Positions 1-8,022 of a stretch of 64,000 nucleotides of DNA are shown here, one piece after another. Position 1 is the stretch's first letter; every line of letters starts with the position of its first letter. The stretch comes from Candidatus Fluviicola riflensis (GTDB taxonomy: Bacteria; Bacteroidota; Bacteroidia; Flavobacteriales_D; Crocinitomicaceae): contig CP022585.1 of the NCBI GenBank assembly GCA_002243285.1, forward strand, positions 2,530,641-2,594,640, in the 5' to 3' direction. Below the pieces are notes generated by a model. That model searched no databases. It was not told the origin of the DNA and saw nothing but the letters and a program-made list of their open reading frames with translations. A program made the translations under genes and the position numbers.

Positions 1-65
1 CAACCCATCATTCCGGTTGCATACGCAATTTGTTTGGAAACAGGAAGCGCCTTTCGTTCGTTCAT
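1..65 (-). CDS. N-terminal tip of an MFS-like transporter (partial)
   Basis: Only the first 21 codons lie in the window; the gene continues past the left edge. The reverse strand opens with ATG at 65 and reads MNERKALPVSKQIAYATGMMG, with no stop before the edge. A basic, polar start followed by an Ile-Ala-Tyr-Ala-Thr-Gly-Met-Met-Gly stretch resembles the first transmembrane entry of major facilitator or glycoside-pentoside-hexuronide type sugar carriers. The assignment rests on family memory alone and 21 residues are little to go on. It could be another polytopic membrane protein. Confidence 0.4.
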   Translation of the reverse strand, partial: MNERKALPVSKQIAYATGMMG

Positions 66-429
66 GATACAAACTTGGCGAAAAAAGGAATACGCAGCTG
101 CGGAATAGACAATGATGTTGATTAACGAATGTTAAAAGAATTATGAATTGGTCAATTATGAATTATCAAAGTGATTCACAGAAACTGATAAACTTTTTTA
201 AATTGAATTTTCCTTTCCGAGTTCCTTGATAATTAATCATTCAAAATCAACAGATACTACCATTAAATCTCATCGCGCGAGTTGTCTTATAACCGGTAGA
301 AGGAGTTGATTCTACTGTGAATAGCTCAACAACCTCATTGTATAACTTCGTGTTATTAGATAATCACGCTGTTTTTCCTTGTTTCGAACAAGCTGAAACA
401 GCTATTCACAAACCTCAAATAACACACAC
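66..429. other. 364-base intergenic region between divergent genes
   Basis: No convincing gene is seen here. The region is AT-rich and lies between the minus-strand transporter tip and the plus-strand secreted propeller gene. It contains an imperfect inverted repeat (about 150-245) of the AATTATGAATTATCAA family described separately. A TAACTTCG at 343-350 is one base off the Bacteroidota -7 consensus and might serve the gene at 430. Confidence 0.6.
150..245. repeat. Dispersed inverted repeat, AATTATGAATTATCAA family, copy 1
   Basis: The left arm near 153-171 (CAATTATGAATTATCAAAG) is mirrored by CCTTGATAATTAATCATTC at about 223-241. The same sequence family recurs at 33721-33779 and about 62090-62155, always between genes. 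The role is unknown; it would form a long imperfect hairpin if transcribed. Confidence 0.5.
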
Positions 430-1944
430 ATGAAAAAAAACTTACACTTATTTACCGTATCAATGGGCCTGATTTCGTGCCTGATACCAAACATTACATC
501 TGCCCAGTGCTGGCAGCAAAAAGGAACCGATCTCGCAGGAAACGACGAATTAGAAAACATCGGAACGTCTACCTGCATGAGCAGTGACGGAATGACAGTC
601 GCTTCCGGCGCACCGCAGTACAATAATCTCGCCGGACGTGTCGTTGTTCATGCATGGAACGGGAATGCCTGGATTCAGAAAGGGACCGACTTGATTGGAT
701 TGACAACATTCGAACGTTTCGGAACTTCTGTAGACATCAGCAGCGATGGAAATACTCTTGCAATAGGTGCACGAAACAACAGTGACAGCGCTACAACCAG
801 CGGTGCCGTCCGCATGTATGAATGGAACGATAGTGTATGGCAGCAAAAAGGAAGTACCATACACGGCAACCTAAGCGGCCAAGGACTTGGTCAATTCATT
901 GATATCAGCGACGACGGTCGGGTGATCGCCATTGGTGCGCCGTTTAGAAGTACAGGTGCTGGGACCTGGGAAACAATCGGTTTGGTAAGAACATACCATT
1001 GGAACGACACGATTGATGATTGGGAACAATTGGGAAGCGATCTGACAGGTATCCAGGAAGGAGACTGGTTCGGAAATTCCGTTTCGCTGAACGGTAACGG
1101 CACTGTGCTTGCTGTGGGAGCTTATTTCAGTTCTGTTTTCGGTACATACGCCGGTTACGCAAGAGTTTTTGCCTTCAACAACGACGATTGGCAGCTGCAC
1201 CAAACCTTTGAAGGTGCCGATGAAGAATCACTTGGTCAAGATGTTGACCTGACACCCGATGGCCACAGCCTTATCATTGCTTCTGGTGCCAATAACGACG
1301 ATTATCTGCTCGCCGGAAAAGCACGGATATATCATTATGATGGCATTGATTACTGGAATTCCCGAGGTGAGATTTCCGGGGAAACATCCAATTGTTTTTT
1401 GGGCCAATCGGTTGCAATCAATGCAGCCGGAGACATCATTGTTGTCGGTGGCCGGTCAAGTGCCAACAGTCCGCAATGGTCAGATAAAGGCTATATGGCA
1501 GCTTACTCTTGGCTCGGCGGTGACCAATGGCAAAAAATTGGTGAGGATATTGAAGGTTCTGTCGACAATGACCTGTTCGGTGAATCCGTCGCGATCAGCG
1601 ATGATGGAAATACGATTGCAGGCGGTGCGAAACAATTCGACGGTAATGTTTCCAATGTCGGTCTGGTGCGTGTTTATGAATCCTGTGTGGCTTCTATTAA
1701 AGAAAAAGCCAATCATTCATTTCTGTTCTCTCCCAATCCTTCATCGGGAATAGTGGAAACCGATTTGGGTGAATTTTATCATTCGGTGACCGTGACGGTC
1801 AAAAATTCCCTTGGACAAATCATTAGTAAACGCACCGTTTCTACACAGCAGTTGTCGGTTATTTTACCTAAAAATCCGGGAACTTACTTTATTGAAGTGA
1901 CTACTGAAAATGGCACGAGTGTTCAGAAGGTTGTAAAACTATAA
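430..1944 (+). CDS. Secreted beta-propeller-like repeat protein with T9SS type A sorting domain
   Basis: This 504-residue protein begins with a signal peptide (MKKN..., cleavage after TSAQ, about residue 26). Its body is made of about seven repeats of roughly 50 residues with the pattern FG-x-SV-x-IS-x-DG-x-x-x-AIGA (DGNTLAIGARN, DGRVIAIGAPF, NGTVLAVGAYF, DGNTIAGGAKQ). This resembles FG-GAP/integrin-like beta-propeller blades. The last 75 residues form a type A T9SS sorting domain (FSPNPSSG, then GTYFIEV, ending KVVKL), which directs export and surface attachment or release. It is a single gene, with a strong hairpin right after its stop. The ligand and cell role are unknown. Confidence is high for export and fold class, low for function. 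Confidence 0.85.
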   Translation: MKKNLHLFTVSMGLISCLIPNITSAQCWQQKGTDLAGNDELENIGTSTCMSSDGMTVASGAPQYNNLAGRVVVHAWNGNAWIQKGTDLIGLTTFERFGTSVDISSDGNTLAIGARNNSDSATTSGAVRMYEWNDSVWQQKGSTIHGNLSGQGLGQFIDISDDGRVIAIGAPFRSTGAGTWETIGLVRTYHWNDTIDDWEQLGSDLTGIQEGDWFGNSVSLNGNGTVLAVGAYFSSVFGTYAGYARVFAFNNDDWQLHQTFEGADEESLGQDVDLTPDGHSLIIASGANNDDYLLAGKARIYHYDGIDYWNSRGEISGETSNCFLGQSVAINAAGDIIVVGGRSSANSPQWSDKGYMAAYSWLGGDQWQKIGEDIEGSVDNDLFGESVAISDDGNTIAGGAKQFDGNVSNVGLVRVYESCVASIKEKANHSFLFSPNPSSGIVETDLGEFYHSVTVTVKNSLGQIISKRTVSTQQLSVILPKNPGTYFIEVTTENGTSVQKVVKL

Positions 1945-1947
1945 GTC

Positions 1948-2012
1948 GATGCTTGATGTTGGATTTTTGATGTTGAATTAGCTCCTCCATCAAAAATCCA
2001 ACATCAAGCATC
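1948..2012. terminator. 25-bp perfect inverted repeat between convergent genes (bidirectional terminator / dispersed repeat)
   Basis: The arm 1948-1972 (GATGCTTGATGTTGGATT then TTTGATG) is an exact reverse complement of 1988-2012, with a 15-base loop. It lies three bases after the plus-strand stop and reaches into the stop codon of the minus-strand gene at 2011. It probably ends both transcripts, but related repeats at 6349-6497 and 52041-52209 show it belongs to a dispersed family. Confidence 0.75.
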
Positions 2013-2559
2013 ATTTCTTTTTCGTAGAGATCTGAAATCCCAAACCAGCCGTAACCAGCAATTGATCCAGGTTATTGATTCGTTCGGGATCTTTCATGTG
2101 CATAAACGAACATTCCGCGTAAAAATAGAAGAAACGCGAAACGTTGTAATTCGCCCCTGCAACGAATCCAACATTCGGACGTAAATGCGCTTCCGTACTT
2201 CCCTGCAATTCAATTCCGGAAAGTCCCATTTGAGCGTAGACAAACGGATCCCAACGTTTCACCGGAAAATGACGGCCAAAGCCGGCTTGAACCTGTAAGT
2301 GTTTCTTAATGTATTTTTCATCGGTTTGTGCATCTACATAACCCAAAAATTCACCGCGAAAGCTGTAATGATCATCGAAATAATAAGCGAAATGACCACC
2401 TACATAATTGTTCCGGACATTGTGATTGAGCATCCATCCCGGGTAAAGCGAGCCTGTGGCCTGCAACAACCCTTGTCGCTCGCCCAATTCTACCTGCTGC
2501 GCTGAAGTATGCATAACAATCATCATACACACCAGCAATCCTGTTAATCGCGCGCCCAT
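2011..2559 (-). CDS. Outer-membrane beta-barrel protein (small)
   Basis: This 182-residue protein has a signal peptide (cleavage after HTSAQ, about residue 21). Alternating aromatic strands follow (GGHFAYYFDDHYSFRGEF, QVQAGFGRHFPV, FVYAQMGLSG, GLGFQI), typical of 8-stranded barrels of the outer-membrane protein beta-barrel superfamily. It ends STKKK rather than in the aromatic residue often seen at barrel ends. Its first 16 bases overlap the end of the preceding barrel gene (2544-3164), so the two are probably translated together. The 25-bp hairpin at its stop would terminate it. Specific function unknown. Confidence 0.7.
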   Translation of the reverse strand: MGARLTGLLVCMMIVMHTSAQQVELGERQGLLQATGSLYPGWMLNHNVRNNYVGGHFAYYFDDHYSFRGEFLGYVDAQTDEKYIKKHLQVQAGFGRHFPVKRWDPFVYAQMGLSGIELQGSTEAHLRPNVGFVAGANYNVSRFFYFYAECSFMHMKDPERINNLDQLLVTAGLGFQISTKKK

Positions 2560-3164
2560 AAGTCAGCTAATTTGTAGTTAAAACTCAATGTAAATAACAA
2601 ATGGCCTTCGAATGATCCGCCTTTCTCTTTGTGAAATTCCAGTTCATCACCGTGCAAATGGCTGTTGACATCCGTTCCAAGGTGAATCATATACTGTGAA
2701 CTCAAACTCAGGTCGAGACGTTCGGTCAGGTTCACATGCGTTCCGATTCCACCCTGAACAGCACTGCTCCAGCGATCAACAGAATTGCTTGTATTGGCGA
2801 TTTCGACCTGTTTGGTGTAATCGAAGCAATGTCCGGCCAGTACGTACGGCACAAAACGTTCGTTTGCATGATTAAACGGGTAGTACATCACACTCCAGCC
2901 AATGTGATAATCCGATCTTCGGGTATACTCATTGGTCGCAGGCAAATAATCAAAAAACCATTCGGTGTTGATACGCTCACTGAGCCGCACGCGGAATTGT
3001 CCACCGATTCCCAAAGCCGATGCTTCATTTCCGTGATTGAACGCACTCAACGTGGTCCGCTGCCCGAAAGAAAGTGTTCCGCCCTGAGAACCTCTGTAGT
3101 TCATAGGTTGTGCCAGCATCGCTCCCGCAATACTCAAAAAGCACAATGAAAGGAGATGTTTCAT
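2544..3164 (-). CDS. Outer-membrane beta-barrel protein
   Basis: This 206-residue protein has a signal peptide (cleavage after AMLAQ, about residue 19). Amphipathic strands follow (GIGGQFRVRLSERINTEWFF, YHIGWSVMYYPF, FVPYVLAGHCFDY, GGIGTHVNLTERLDLSLSSQ, HLLFTLSFNYKL), as in porin-like or OmpW/OmpA-type barrels. A putative acidic loop holds HLHGDELEFHKEKGG. It is the first gene of a two-gene unit with 2011-2559, overlapping by 16 bases. The two barrels are of similar size and may be distant paralogues or partners. The cargo or partner cannot be told. Confidence 0.72.
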   Translation of the reverse strand: MKHLLSLCFLSIAGAMLAQPMNYRGSQGGTLSFGQRTTLSAFNHGNEASALGIGGQFRVRLSERINTEWFFDYLPATNEYTRRSDYHIGWSVMYYPFNHANERFVPYVLAGHCFDYTKQVEIANTSNSVDRWSSAVQGGIGTHVNLTERLDLSLSSQYMIHLGTDVNSHLHGDELEFHKEKGGSFEGHLLFTLSFNYKLADLWARD

Positions 3165-3220
3165 TTACTTGGTTTTATAGTTGTTGTTATGGACAACCAT
3201 GTTTGAGTTTACCCCTACGT

Positions 3221-3254
3221 GTATTCAAAAAAAAAGGAATCCGAAGACTCCTTT
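3221..3254 (-). terminator. Rho-independent terminator after fabI
   Basis: Read on the minus strand it is AAAGGAGTC, then the tetraloop TTCG, then GATTCCTTT and a run of T. The stem is 9 bp with one G-T pair. It lies about 20 bases downstream of the fabI stop. Confidence 0.8.
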
Positions 3255-3274
3255 CCTATGATTGATTGATTTTT

Positions 3275-4087
3275 TTATTCAATTCCCATTTTTTCCATCA
3301 CGATATTGCTCACACCCGTAGATGAATAGCCACCGTCGTGGAACAGGTTCTGCATCGTTACCATACGTGTCAAATCAGAGAACAAAGTAATGCAGTAGTT
3401 CGCACAATCTTCAGCCGATGCATTTCCTAGCGGAGCAATCGCATCTGCGTAATCGTAAAAATCGCCGAAACCTTTGATTCCTGTTCCTGCAGTCGTTTTG
3501 GTAGGTGATTGAGAAACGGTATTGATCCGTACTTTTTTCTCTAAACCGTAGTGGTAACCGAAACTGCGTGCAATCGATTCCAACATTGCTTTAATATCTG
3601 CCATATCTGTGTAGAATGGGTACGTGCGTTGAGCTGCCATGTATGTCAAAGCAACAACACTTCCCCAATCGCTGATCGCATCTAATTTCTTAGCTACCGC
3701 CAGCATTTTGTGCAGCGACATAGCCGATACGTCAATTCCTTTAGCGAAATAATCGTAGTTTGATTCGGTATATGGAATGTTTTTACGGATGTTCACGCTC
3801 ATTCCGATAGAATGCAGTACAAAATCAATTTTCCCGCCCAATACTTCCTGCGATTGTGTAAAGAGGTTCGTTAACTCTTCAACGCTGGTAGCATCCGCCG
3901 GAATAATCTGAGAGTTGGTTTTTTCAGCCAACGCATTGATTTCACCCATCCGCATAGCGATAGGAGCGTTTGTCAACACAAATGTAGCTCCGTGTTCATG
4001 CGCTTTTTCAGCCACTTTCCAGGCAATGGAATTCTGGTCCAAAGCTCCGGTAATGATTCCACGTTTTCCTTCTAATAATTTTGACAT
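3275..4087 (-). CDS. fabI: Enoyl-[acyl-carrier-protein] reductase [NADH]
   Basis: This 270-residue short-chain dehydrogenase-type enzyme catalyses the last reductive step of fatty-acid elongation (trans-2-enoyl-ACP to acyl-ACP) in the cytoplasm. The N-terminal nucleotide site reads GIITGALDQNSIAW, the FabI form of the Rossmann loop. The catalytic residues are in FabI spacing: Y149 (LTYMAAQ), Y159 (PFYTDM) and K166 (DIKAM), 10 and 7 residues apart as in E. coli Y146/Y156/K163. The end FHDGGYSSTGVS matches the family's HVDGG region. Length is normal. The gene is monocistronic, with a -7-like box upstream and a strong terminator downstream. This is the triclosan target in other bacteria. Confidence 0.95.
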   Translation of the reverse strand: MSKLLEGKRGIITGALDQNSIAWKVAEKAHEHGATFVLTNAPIAMRMGEINALAEKTNSQIIPADATSVEELTNLFTQSQEVLGGKIDFVLHSIGMSVNIRKNIPYTESNYDYFAKGIDVSAMSLHKMLAVAKKLDAISDWGSVVALTYMAAQRTYPFYTDMADIKAMLESIARSFGYHYGLEKKVRINTVSQSPTKTTAGTGIKGFGDFYDYADAIAPLGNASAEDCANYCITLFSDLTRMVTMQNLFHDGGYSSTGVSNIVMEKMGIE

Positions 4088-4104
4088 CTCAATTGGATTT
4101 GAGG

Positions 4105-4112
4105 CAAATTTA
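4105..4112 (-). promoter_or_regulatory. -7 promoter element of fabI
   Basis: The minus strand reads TAAATTTG, a full match to the Bacteroidota -7 consensus TAnnTTTG, ending 18 bases before the fabI ATG. No clear -33 TTG is seen at the usual spacing. Confidence 0.4.
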
Positions 4113-4169
4113 GGATTTAATTTGAGATAATCTCCTGCAATTCCGCATCAGTAACCGGTCGGTTATACA

Positions 4170-4934
4170 CTAAAATTCAAATTGCAGCCCGTCGTAGGCA
4201 ACGTGCACATGATCCGGCAACTCGCGCTCTATTTCCTCATGTGTGCCAAATATGTGAGAAATGTGTGTCAGGTAAGCGGCTTTCGGATTTACCTTTTCGA
4301 TAAAAGCAAGTGCTTCTTCCAGGTTAAAATGTGAAATGTGCGGTTCTTTACGCAGTGCGTTTACGATCAATACTTCTACTCCTTTCAACTTTTCGATCTC
4401 GTAATCCTCAACGGTTTTGGCATCGGTTACGTAGGCAAATTTCCCAAACCGGAAACCGAGAACCGGCATTTTATGATGCATCACTTCAATCGGAATAACT
4501 TCCAAACCATTGGGCAGGACAAAAGGATCGAGGTTGATGATATTGATATTGAGTTCGGGAACGCCCGGATATCGTGTGTGATCAAAAGCATAATGATACT
4601 CGCGTCGAAGGGCTTCTTCGACCTGTAGCGTGCAATAAATTTCCATATCGCGGTTTTCGAGGAAATTAAAAGCCCGCACATCATCCAAACCGGCTATGTG
4701 ATCTTTGTGTTCATGGGTGAAAATGACAGATCTTAATGATTTCACTTTCGCGCGCAGGAGTTGCTGCCGAAAATCAGGCCCGGCATCGATCACGTAGTTT
4801 TCGCCTTCGTGTTCGATCAGCACAGAACAACGCAAGCGATCATCCCGAACATCAGTTGATGCACATACATAACAATCGCAGGCAATCACCGGAATGCCTT
4901 GAGATGTGCCCGAACCAAGTATGGTTATTTTCAC
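4170..4934 (-). CDS. MBL-fold metallo-hydrolase (PhnP-like)
   Basis: This 254-residue protein has the metallo-beta-lactamase fold. It starts KITILGSGTSQGIPVIACDC, the PhnP/lipoate-maturation-like opening, and continues with the metal site THEHKDHIAGLDDVR (H-x-H-x-D-H). A late His (LTHISH) would complete the dinuclear site. Relatives act as phosphodiesterases on cyclic phosphates or are annotated as PhnP-like. There is no phn cluster here, so a phosphonate role is unlikely and the substrate is unknown. The start is GTG at 4934; an in-frame stop lies just upstream, so no longer version exists. The cysteines C19, C21 and C24 near the N-terminus could bind structural zinc. Confidence 0.8.
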   Translation of the reverse strand: MKITILGSGTSQGIPVIACDCYVCASTDVRDDRLRCSVLIEHEGENYVIDAGPDFRQQLLRAKVKSLRSVIFTHEHKDHIAGLDDVRAFNFLENRDMEIYCTLQVEEALRREYHYAFDHTRYPGVPELNINIINLDPFVLPNGLEVIPIEVMHHKMPVLGFRFGKFAYVTDAKTVEDYEIEKLKGVEVLIVNALRKEPHISHFNLEEALAFIEKVNPKAAYLTHISHIFGTHEEIERELPDHVHVAYDGLQFEF

Positions 4935-4960
4935 AAATGCGTTTTAACGAAGATACTATT

Positions 4961-5353
4961 TTAGTGCTTGCGGATGACTTTCAACAGTAAGATTGTCCAG
5001 CCAATAATTAGTAATAATCCACCAATGGGAGTGATCGGACCGAATACTTTTGCCACTCCGCCCAACGACCAAACGTCGCGCATTGTCAAACAATAAATGG
5101 AAATGGAAAAGAAAAGGATTCCTGTCAATAGCAAACGATACACCCATTTAGTATCCACCCCAAAGTGTTTGGCGATGAAAGGCAAGGATAAAAATGCGAC
5201 TCCGTGAATGAGCTGATAACGAACACCGGTTTCAAATGACGCCAGACGTTCCTGATCGTGAATCATGTCTTTTAATGCATGCGCCCCGAATGCTCCTAAG
5301 GTTATTCCCGTGATTAGCAATAACAATCCTGTGATAATCCATTTTCGTTCCAT
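4961..5353 (-). CDS. DUF423 family inner-membrane protein (YgdD-like)
   Basis: This 130-residue membrane protein has four predicted helices. It shows the family signatures GAFGAHALKD near residue 21, TGVRYQLIHGVAFL in the second segment and FGPITPIGGLLLIIGW near the C-terminus. DUF423 proteins are widespread and small, and their function is unknown. The gene is monocistronic, with a -7-type box just upstream. Assignment to the family is secure; no biochemical role can be given. Confidence 0.88.
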   Translation of the reverse strand: MERKWIITGLLLLITGITLGAFGAHALKDMIHDQERLASFETGVRYQLIHGVAFLSLPFIAKHFGVDTKWVYRLLLTGILFFSISIYCLTMRDVWSLGGVAKVFGPITPIGGLLLIIGWTILLLKVIRKH

Positions 5354-5357
5354 ATTT

Positions 5358-5365
5358 CAAAGTTA
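5358..5365 (-). promoter_or_regulatory. -7 promoter element of the DUF423 gene
   Basis: The minus strand reads TAACTTTG, a full TAnnTTTG match, only 4 bases before the ATG. A very short leader is implied if it is used. Confidence 0.35.
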
Positions 5366-5485
5366 GGAAAGAAAAGCACATGACCGAAGGCGCAATTTCT
5401 TCTTATAAACCATATCTTGATCTCATGCACTCCAAATTCTAAAATTGTGCAAATGGGTAATCATCTTCACAAAGGGCAATCAGTT

Positions 5486-5878
5486 TCAGAAGTTCAAAGA
5501 AGCGAAATAGACAGCCATCGGTTCAAAATAATGTTCTTCCCAACCGGCTTTATAATGGTAATCGGCATTCGTTAATTTGGTATGTAGTAATTTTATTCGC
5601 GTGCCGGTTTCCGTTGGAATAAACTCCAACGCCAATTCCGAATCGGGTTGATCATCAGGAAAATCGGTTGTTCGCCACGTTTGCCGGATCTTTGTTTCAG
5701 GGATCAATTCAAGATTTTTGCCACTAATGTATTCGTTCCATGCGGAAAATGAATCGCCTTCCTTATCTGAAACTATCGCTTCACTACCTGTCATAGCAGT
5801 ATGCTGCTCGCTATTCAGCCATGCTTTATAAAGCGCTGAAGCTGAAACCGGCAAATCAACTGACAATTCAATGGTCAT
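5486..5878 (-). CDS. SRPBCC / AHSA1-like domain protein
   Basis: This 130-residue protein is a single START/SRPBCC domain of the AHSA1 (activator of Hsp90 ATPase homologue 1-like) type. It opens with the signature PVSASALYKAWLNSEQHTAM and includes IRQTWRT and later GWEEHYFEPM. Such small proteins bind hydrophobic ligands or modulate partners; the ligand here is unknown. The ATG overlaps the stop of the upstream gene (5878-6231) by one base, so they are likely co-translated. No signal peptide, so it is cytoplasmic. Confidence 0.8.
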   Translation of the reverse strand: MTIELSVDLPVSASALYKAWLNSEQHTAMTGSEAIVSDKEGDSFSAWNEYISGKNLELIPETKIRQTWRTTDFPDDQPDSELALEFIPTETGTRIKLLHTKLTNADYHYKAGWEEHYFEPMAVYFASLNF

Positions 5879-6231
5879 TAGTCGGCTTGCTTGGAAATAA
5901 CGTCGATCAAAATATAACGAAACGGTGATTGGTTCGGTGCTGGATTTTCAACGCGTTCGATCTTTACCGTTACGTCATATACAAATCCTGCTTCGTAGTT
6001 GAATCCTTCAATTGATTGTTCCAGTGTTTCCCAGCTATCCTTCCCGATTGAAGATTCTTTCTGAACACTGTAACAAAGCGCGCCTCCGCTTACTCCATCA
6101 CAATCTACCTGAGAAGACTGAATACGCATTTTAATCACTTCAGAGCCTGAAAAATTCGGATTGGTTGACGGTGAACCCGCGTATACCGCTGTCACCAACA
6201 GCAATAATACAAACGATAGTAGTGCTTTCAT
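5878..6231 (-). CDS. DUF4377 domain secreted protein
   Basis: This 117-residue protein has a signal peptide (MKALLSFVLLLLVTAVYAG). The rest matches the DUF4377 pattern: an early Cys-containing strand (VDCDGVSGGALCYSVQKES), a WETLEQSIEGFNYEAGFVYDV core, and RYILIDVISK at the end. DUF4377 often accompanies META/HslJ domains in envelope stress proteins, but here it stands alone. It is the first gene of a two-gene unit with the AHSA1-like protein, joined by a one-base overlap. Function unknown. Confidence 0.75.
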   Translation of the reverse strand: MKALLSFVLLLLVTAVYAGSPSTNPNFSGSEVIKMRIQSSQVDCDGVSGGALCYSVQKESSIGKDSWETLEQSIEGFNYEAGFVYDVTVKIERVENPAPNQSPFRYILIDVISKQAD

Positions 6232-6348
6232 AGTCGTATGTTTAATAGTAGATTGCGAATATCGCGAAACCTATTCAGAAATTTAAACAAATCGCATGGA
6301 AAAAACAAGAGTTTTCAAATCTTTACGGATTTGACTGATTCTGAATTA

Positions 6349-6497
6349 TTTTGATGTTGGATGCTCGATGATTGATTCTTGATCATGATTCGACTTCTTA
6401 GCTATTGACATACCTCCTATGAACAACTTGTTACTGTTTCCTGGGCTTTATTCTTCACCAAAAGCTTCATCAAAAATCAAGCATCCAACATCAAAAA
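6349..6497. repeat. Dispersed inverted repeat, GATGTTGGAT family, copy 2
   Basis: The left arm 6349-6380 (TTTTGATGTTGGATGCTCG...) is mirrored by 6467-6497 (CATCAAAAATCAAGCATCC...), with about 87 bases between arms. It ends 3 bases from the stop of the minus-strand gene at 6500 and may terminate it. It shares the core with 1948-2012 and 52041-52209. Confidence 0.65.
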
Positions 6498-6499
6498 CT

Positions 6500-7909
6500 C
6501 TATTTATGCGCCTGCATGTATTTTTGAAATTCCTCTTTGTCCATATCAAATGACAACAATTCCAATAAACGGTTCCCGTTAATGCGGTCGGTCATGCGAT
6601 CATACAAGTATTTGCACATATCATAACGATCAGAATCATAACTCAATTCTTTGATAATCCGGTAAGCCTGATCAGCCGAAACGCATTGTTGTTCCAATTC
6701 TTTTTCAATCATCTCACGCTTATCTGCATCAAACGTTTCCGCTTTCAACCGGTTCACAAATCCATCAGCATCTGTCAGAACACTTGTACATGAATAGTTA
6801 TTACCATAATTGTACGTATTGCCATCGCCTTTACCAGAACCTGACTTTTCGTCCATTCCATTGCCCCCCATATTGATCTGTGTTGATCCGTTTCCGGGAT
6901 TTCCGGATTGGGAAGATTGTGTGGTCGTAGTTGTTTGACCATTTTCGGTAACAGTTGTCGTTTGGTTATAATTGTGCGAATCTTCAATTACCTGGCCGTT
7001 TTGGATGATCGTAGTTGAAGAACTGGTAGTTGATGTGGAAGTCGATGATGAAGTCGATGTTCCGTTTCCAGTTCCCATATCCATACCGGAAACATTCATG
7101 TTCATGCCGAATTGTCCGTTTGGATTCGTTGGATCGGAAACGCTGGTGCTGGTCGATATTCCTGTTCCTGAACCATTTCCACCCGTCATCGGGTCATTGA
7201 TATTGATGTTGACATTCATTCCAAACTGTCCGTTCGGATTGTTCGGGTCTGTAACGGTGGTTCCCGACGAAACCGTTCCTGATTGTGTTCCTGAACCACT
7301 CATCGTCGGATCGGTAACTACGATAGTTGTTCCCATTCCAACTTGCCCGTTTTGTGTATTCGGATCAGTGACTGTTCCTGATGTTGTCATCGAGCCACCA
7401 CCTTGATTTGTTCCTGATGTTTGCGTTCCCTGGCCTGACTGAGTAACATTTCCCGATTGAGAAGTTTGTGCTGATCCTGAACCGTTGGTTTGCGTACCCT
7501 GCGTTCCATTCATGACAGAAGTCTGATCGGAATAACCCGATTGGTCGTTCGGACGGTAGTCAATATTGGTTCCGCCACCCGGATTGCCTTCATTTGACAT
7601 TCCGAAGTATTGCAACTTGCGTTTTTTTCCTTTGAAAACCACACGTGCCAGGTAATCGCCTGATTGATCGAAGTAGACTTTTTTGTTGATATCCCCCGTT
7701 TTACCATCGGCAAAAATCAATTTGATTTCATACGAACCCGGTGTCATTCCACCGATTTTAACATTGGTCAACGGAAGTGAATTCTGACGGATTCCATTCA
7801 TTACAACAAAGAATTGCTGGCCGTTGTTGTTGAAAATTGTCATCGAAACGTTTTGGGCAAACGAAGCCATGGCAATCAGTAGCATTGAAAGAGTAGCAAA
7901 TATTTTCAT
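6500..7909 (-). CDS. Secreted protein with low-complexity linker and C-terminal DUF4476
   Basis: This 469-residue protein has a signal peptide (cleavage after SFAQ, about residue 19). A beta-rich N-terminal domain (about 20-105) of the kind often found with DUF4476 follows. A long Gly/Ser/Thr/Gln/Asn-rich linker spans about 110-370. Inside it, a unit like TDPNNPNGQFGMN recurs several times. The final 95 residues are a DUF4476 domain (ADGFVNRLKAETFDADKRE, then ISYD-like repeats LSYDSDRYDMCKYLYDRM and LSFDMDKEEFQKYM). There is no T9SS domain, so it is probably periplasmic or outer-membrane associated. The linker is the kind of sequence that expands and contracts. Role unknown. Confidence 0.8.
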   Translation of the reverse strand: MKIFATLSMLLIAMASFAQNVSMTIFNNNGQQFFVVMNGIRQNSLPLTNVKIGGMTPGSYEIKLIFADGKTGDINKKVYFDQSGDYLARVVFKGKKRKLQYFGMSNEGNPGGGTNIDYRPNDQSGYSDQTSVMNGTQGTQTNGSGSAQTSQSGNVTQSGQGTQTSGTNQGGGSMTTSGTVTDPNTQNGQVGMGTTIVVTDPTMSGSGTQSGTVSSGTTVTDPNNPNGQFGMNVNININDPMTGGNGSGTGISTSTSVSDPTNPNGQFGMNMNVSGMDMGTGNGTSTSSSTSTSTTSSSTTIIQNGQVIEDSHNYNQTTTVTENGQTTTTTQSSQSGNPGNGSTQINMGGNGMDEKSGSGKGDGNTYNYGNNYSCTSVLTDADGFVNRLKAETFDADKREMIEKELEQQCVSADQAYRIIKELSYDSDRYDMCKYLYDRMTDRINGNRLLELLSFDMDKEEFQKYMQAHK

Positions 7910-8022
7910 AACTTATTTTTTTTGCGAAACGCATTACTAAGTTCGTGCCAAACCAACCCGAAATGCGCTTCGAATGCTGTGAAATTACGGAAATGGGTAT
8001 TATTTAACAAGGTTTTAACGAA

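Noticed and set aside
4119..4169. Short minus-strand frame downstream of the MBL gene reading like VYNRPVTDAELQEIISN
   Set aside because: Only about 20 codons, a GTG start, no ribosome site; it may be a decayed end of a longer protein but is too short to claim.
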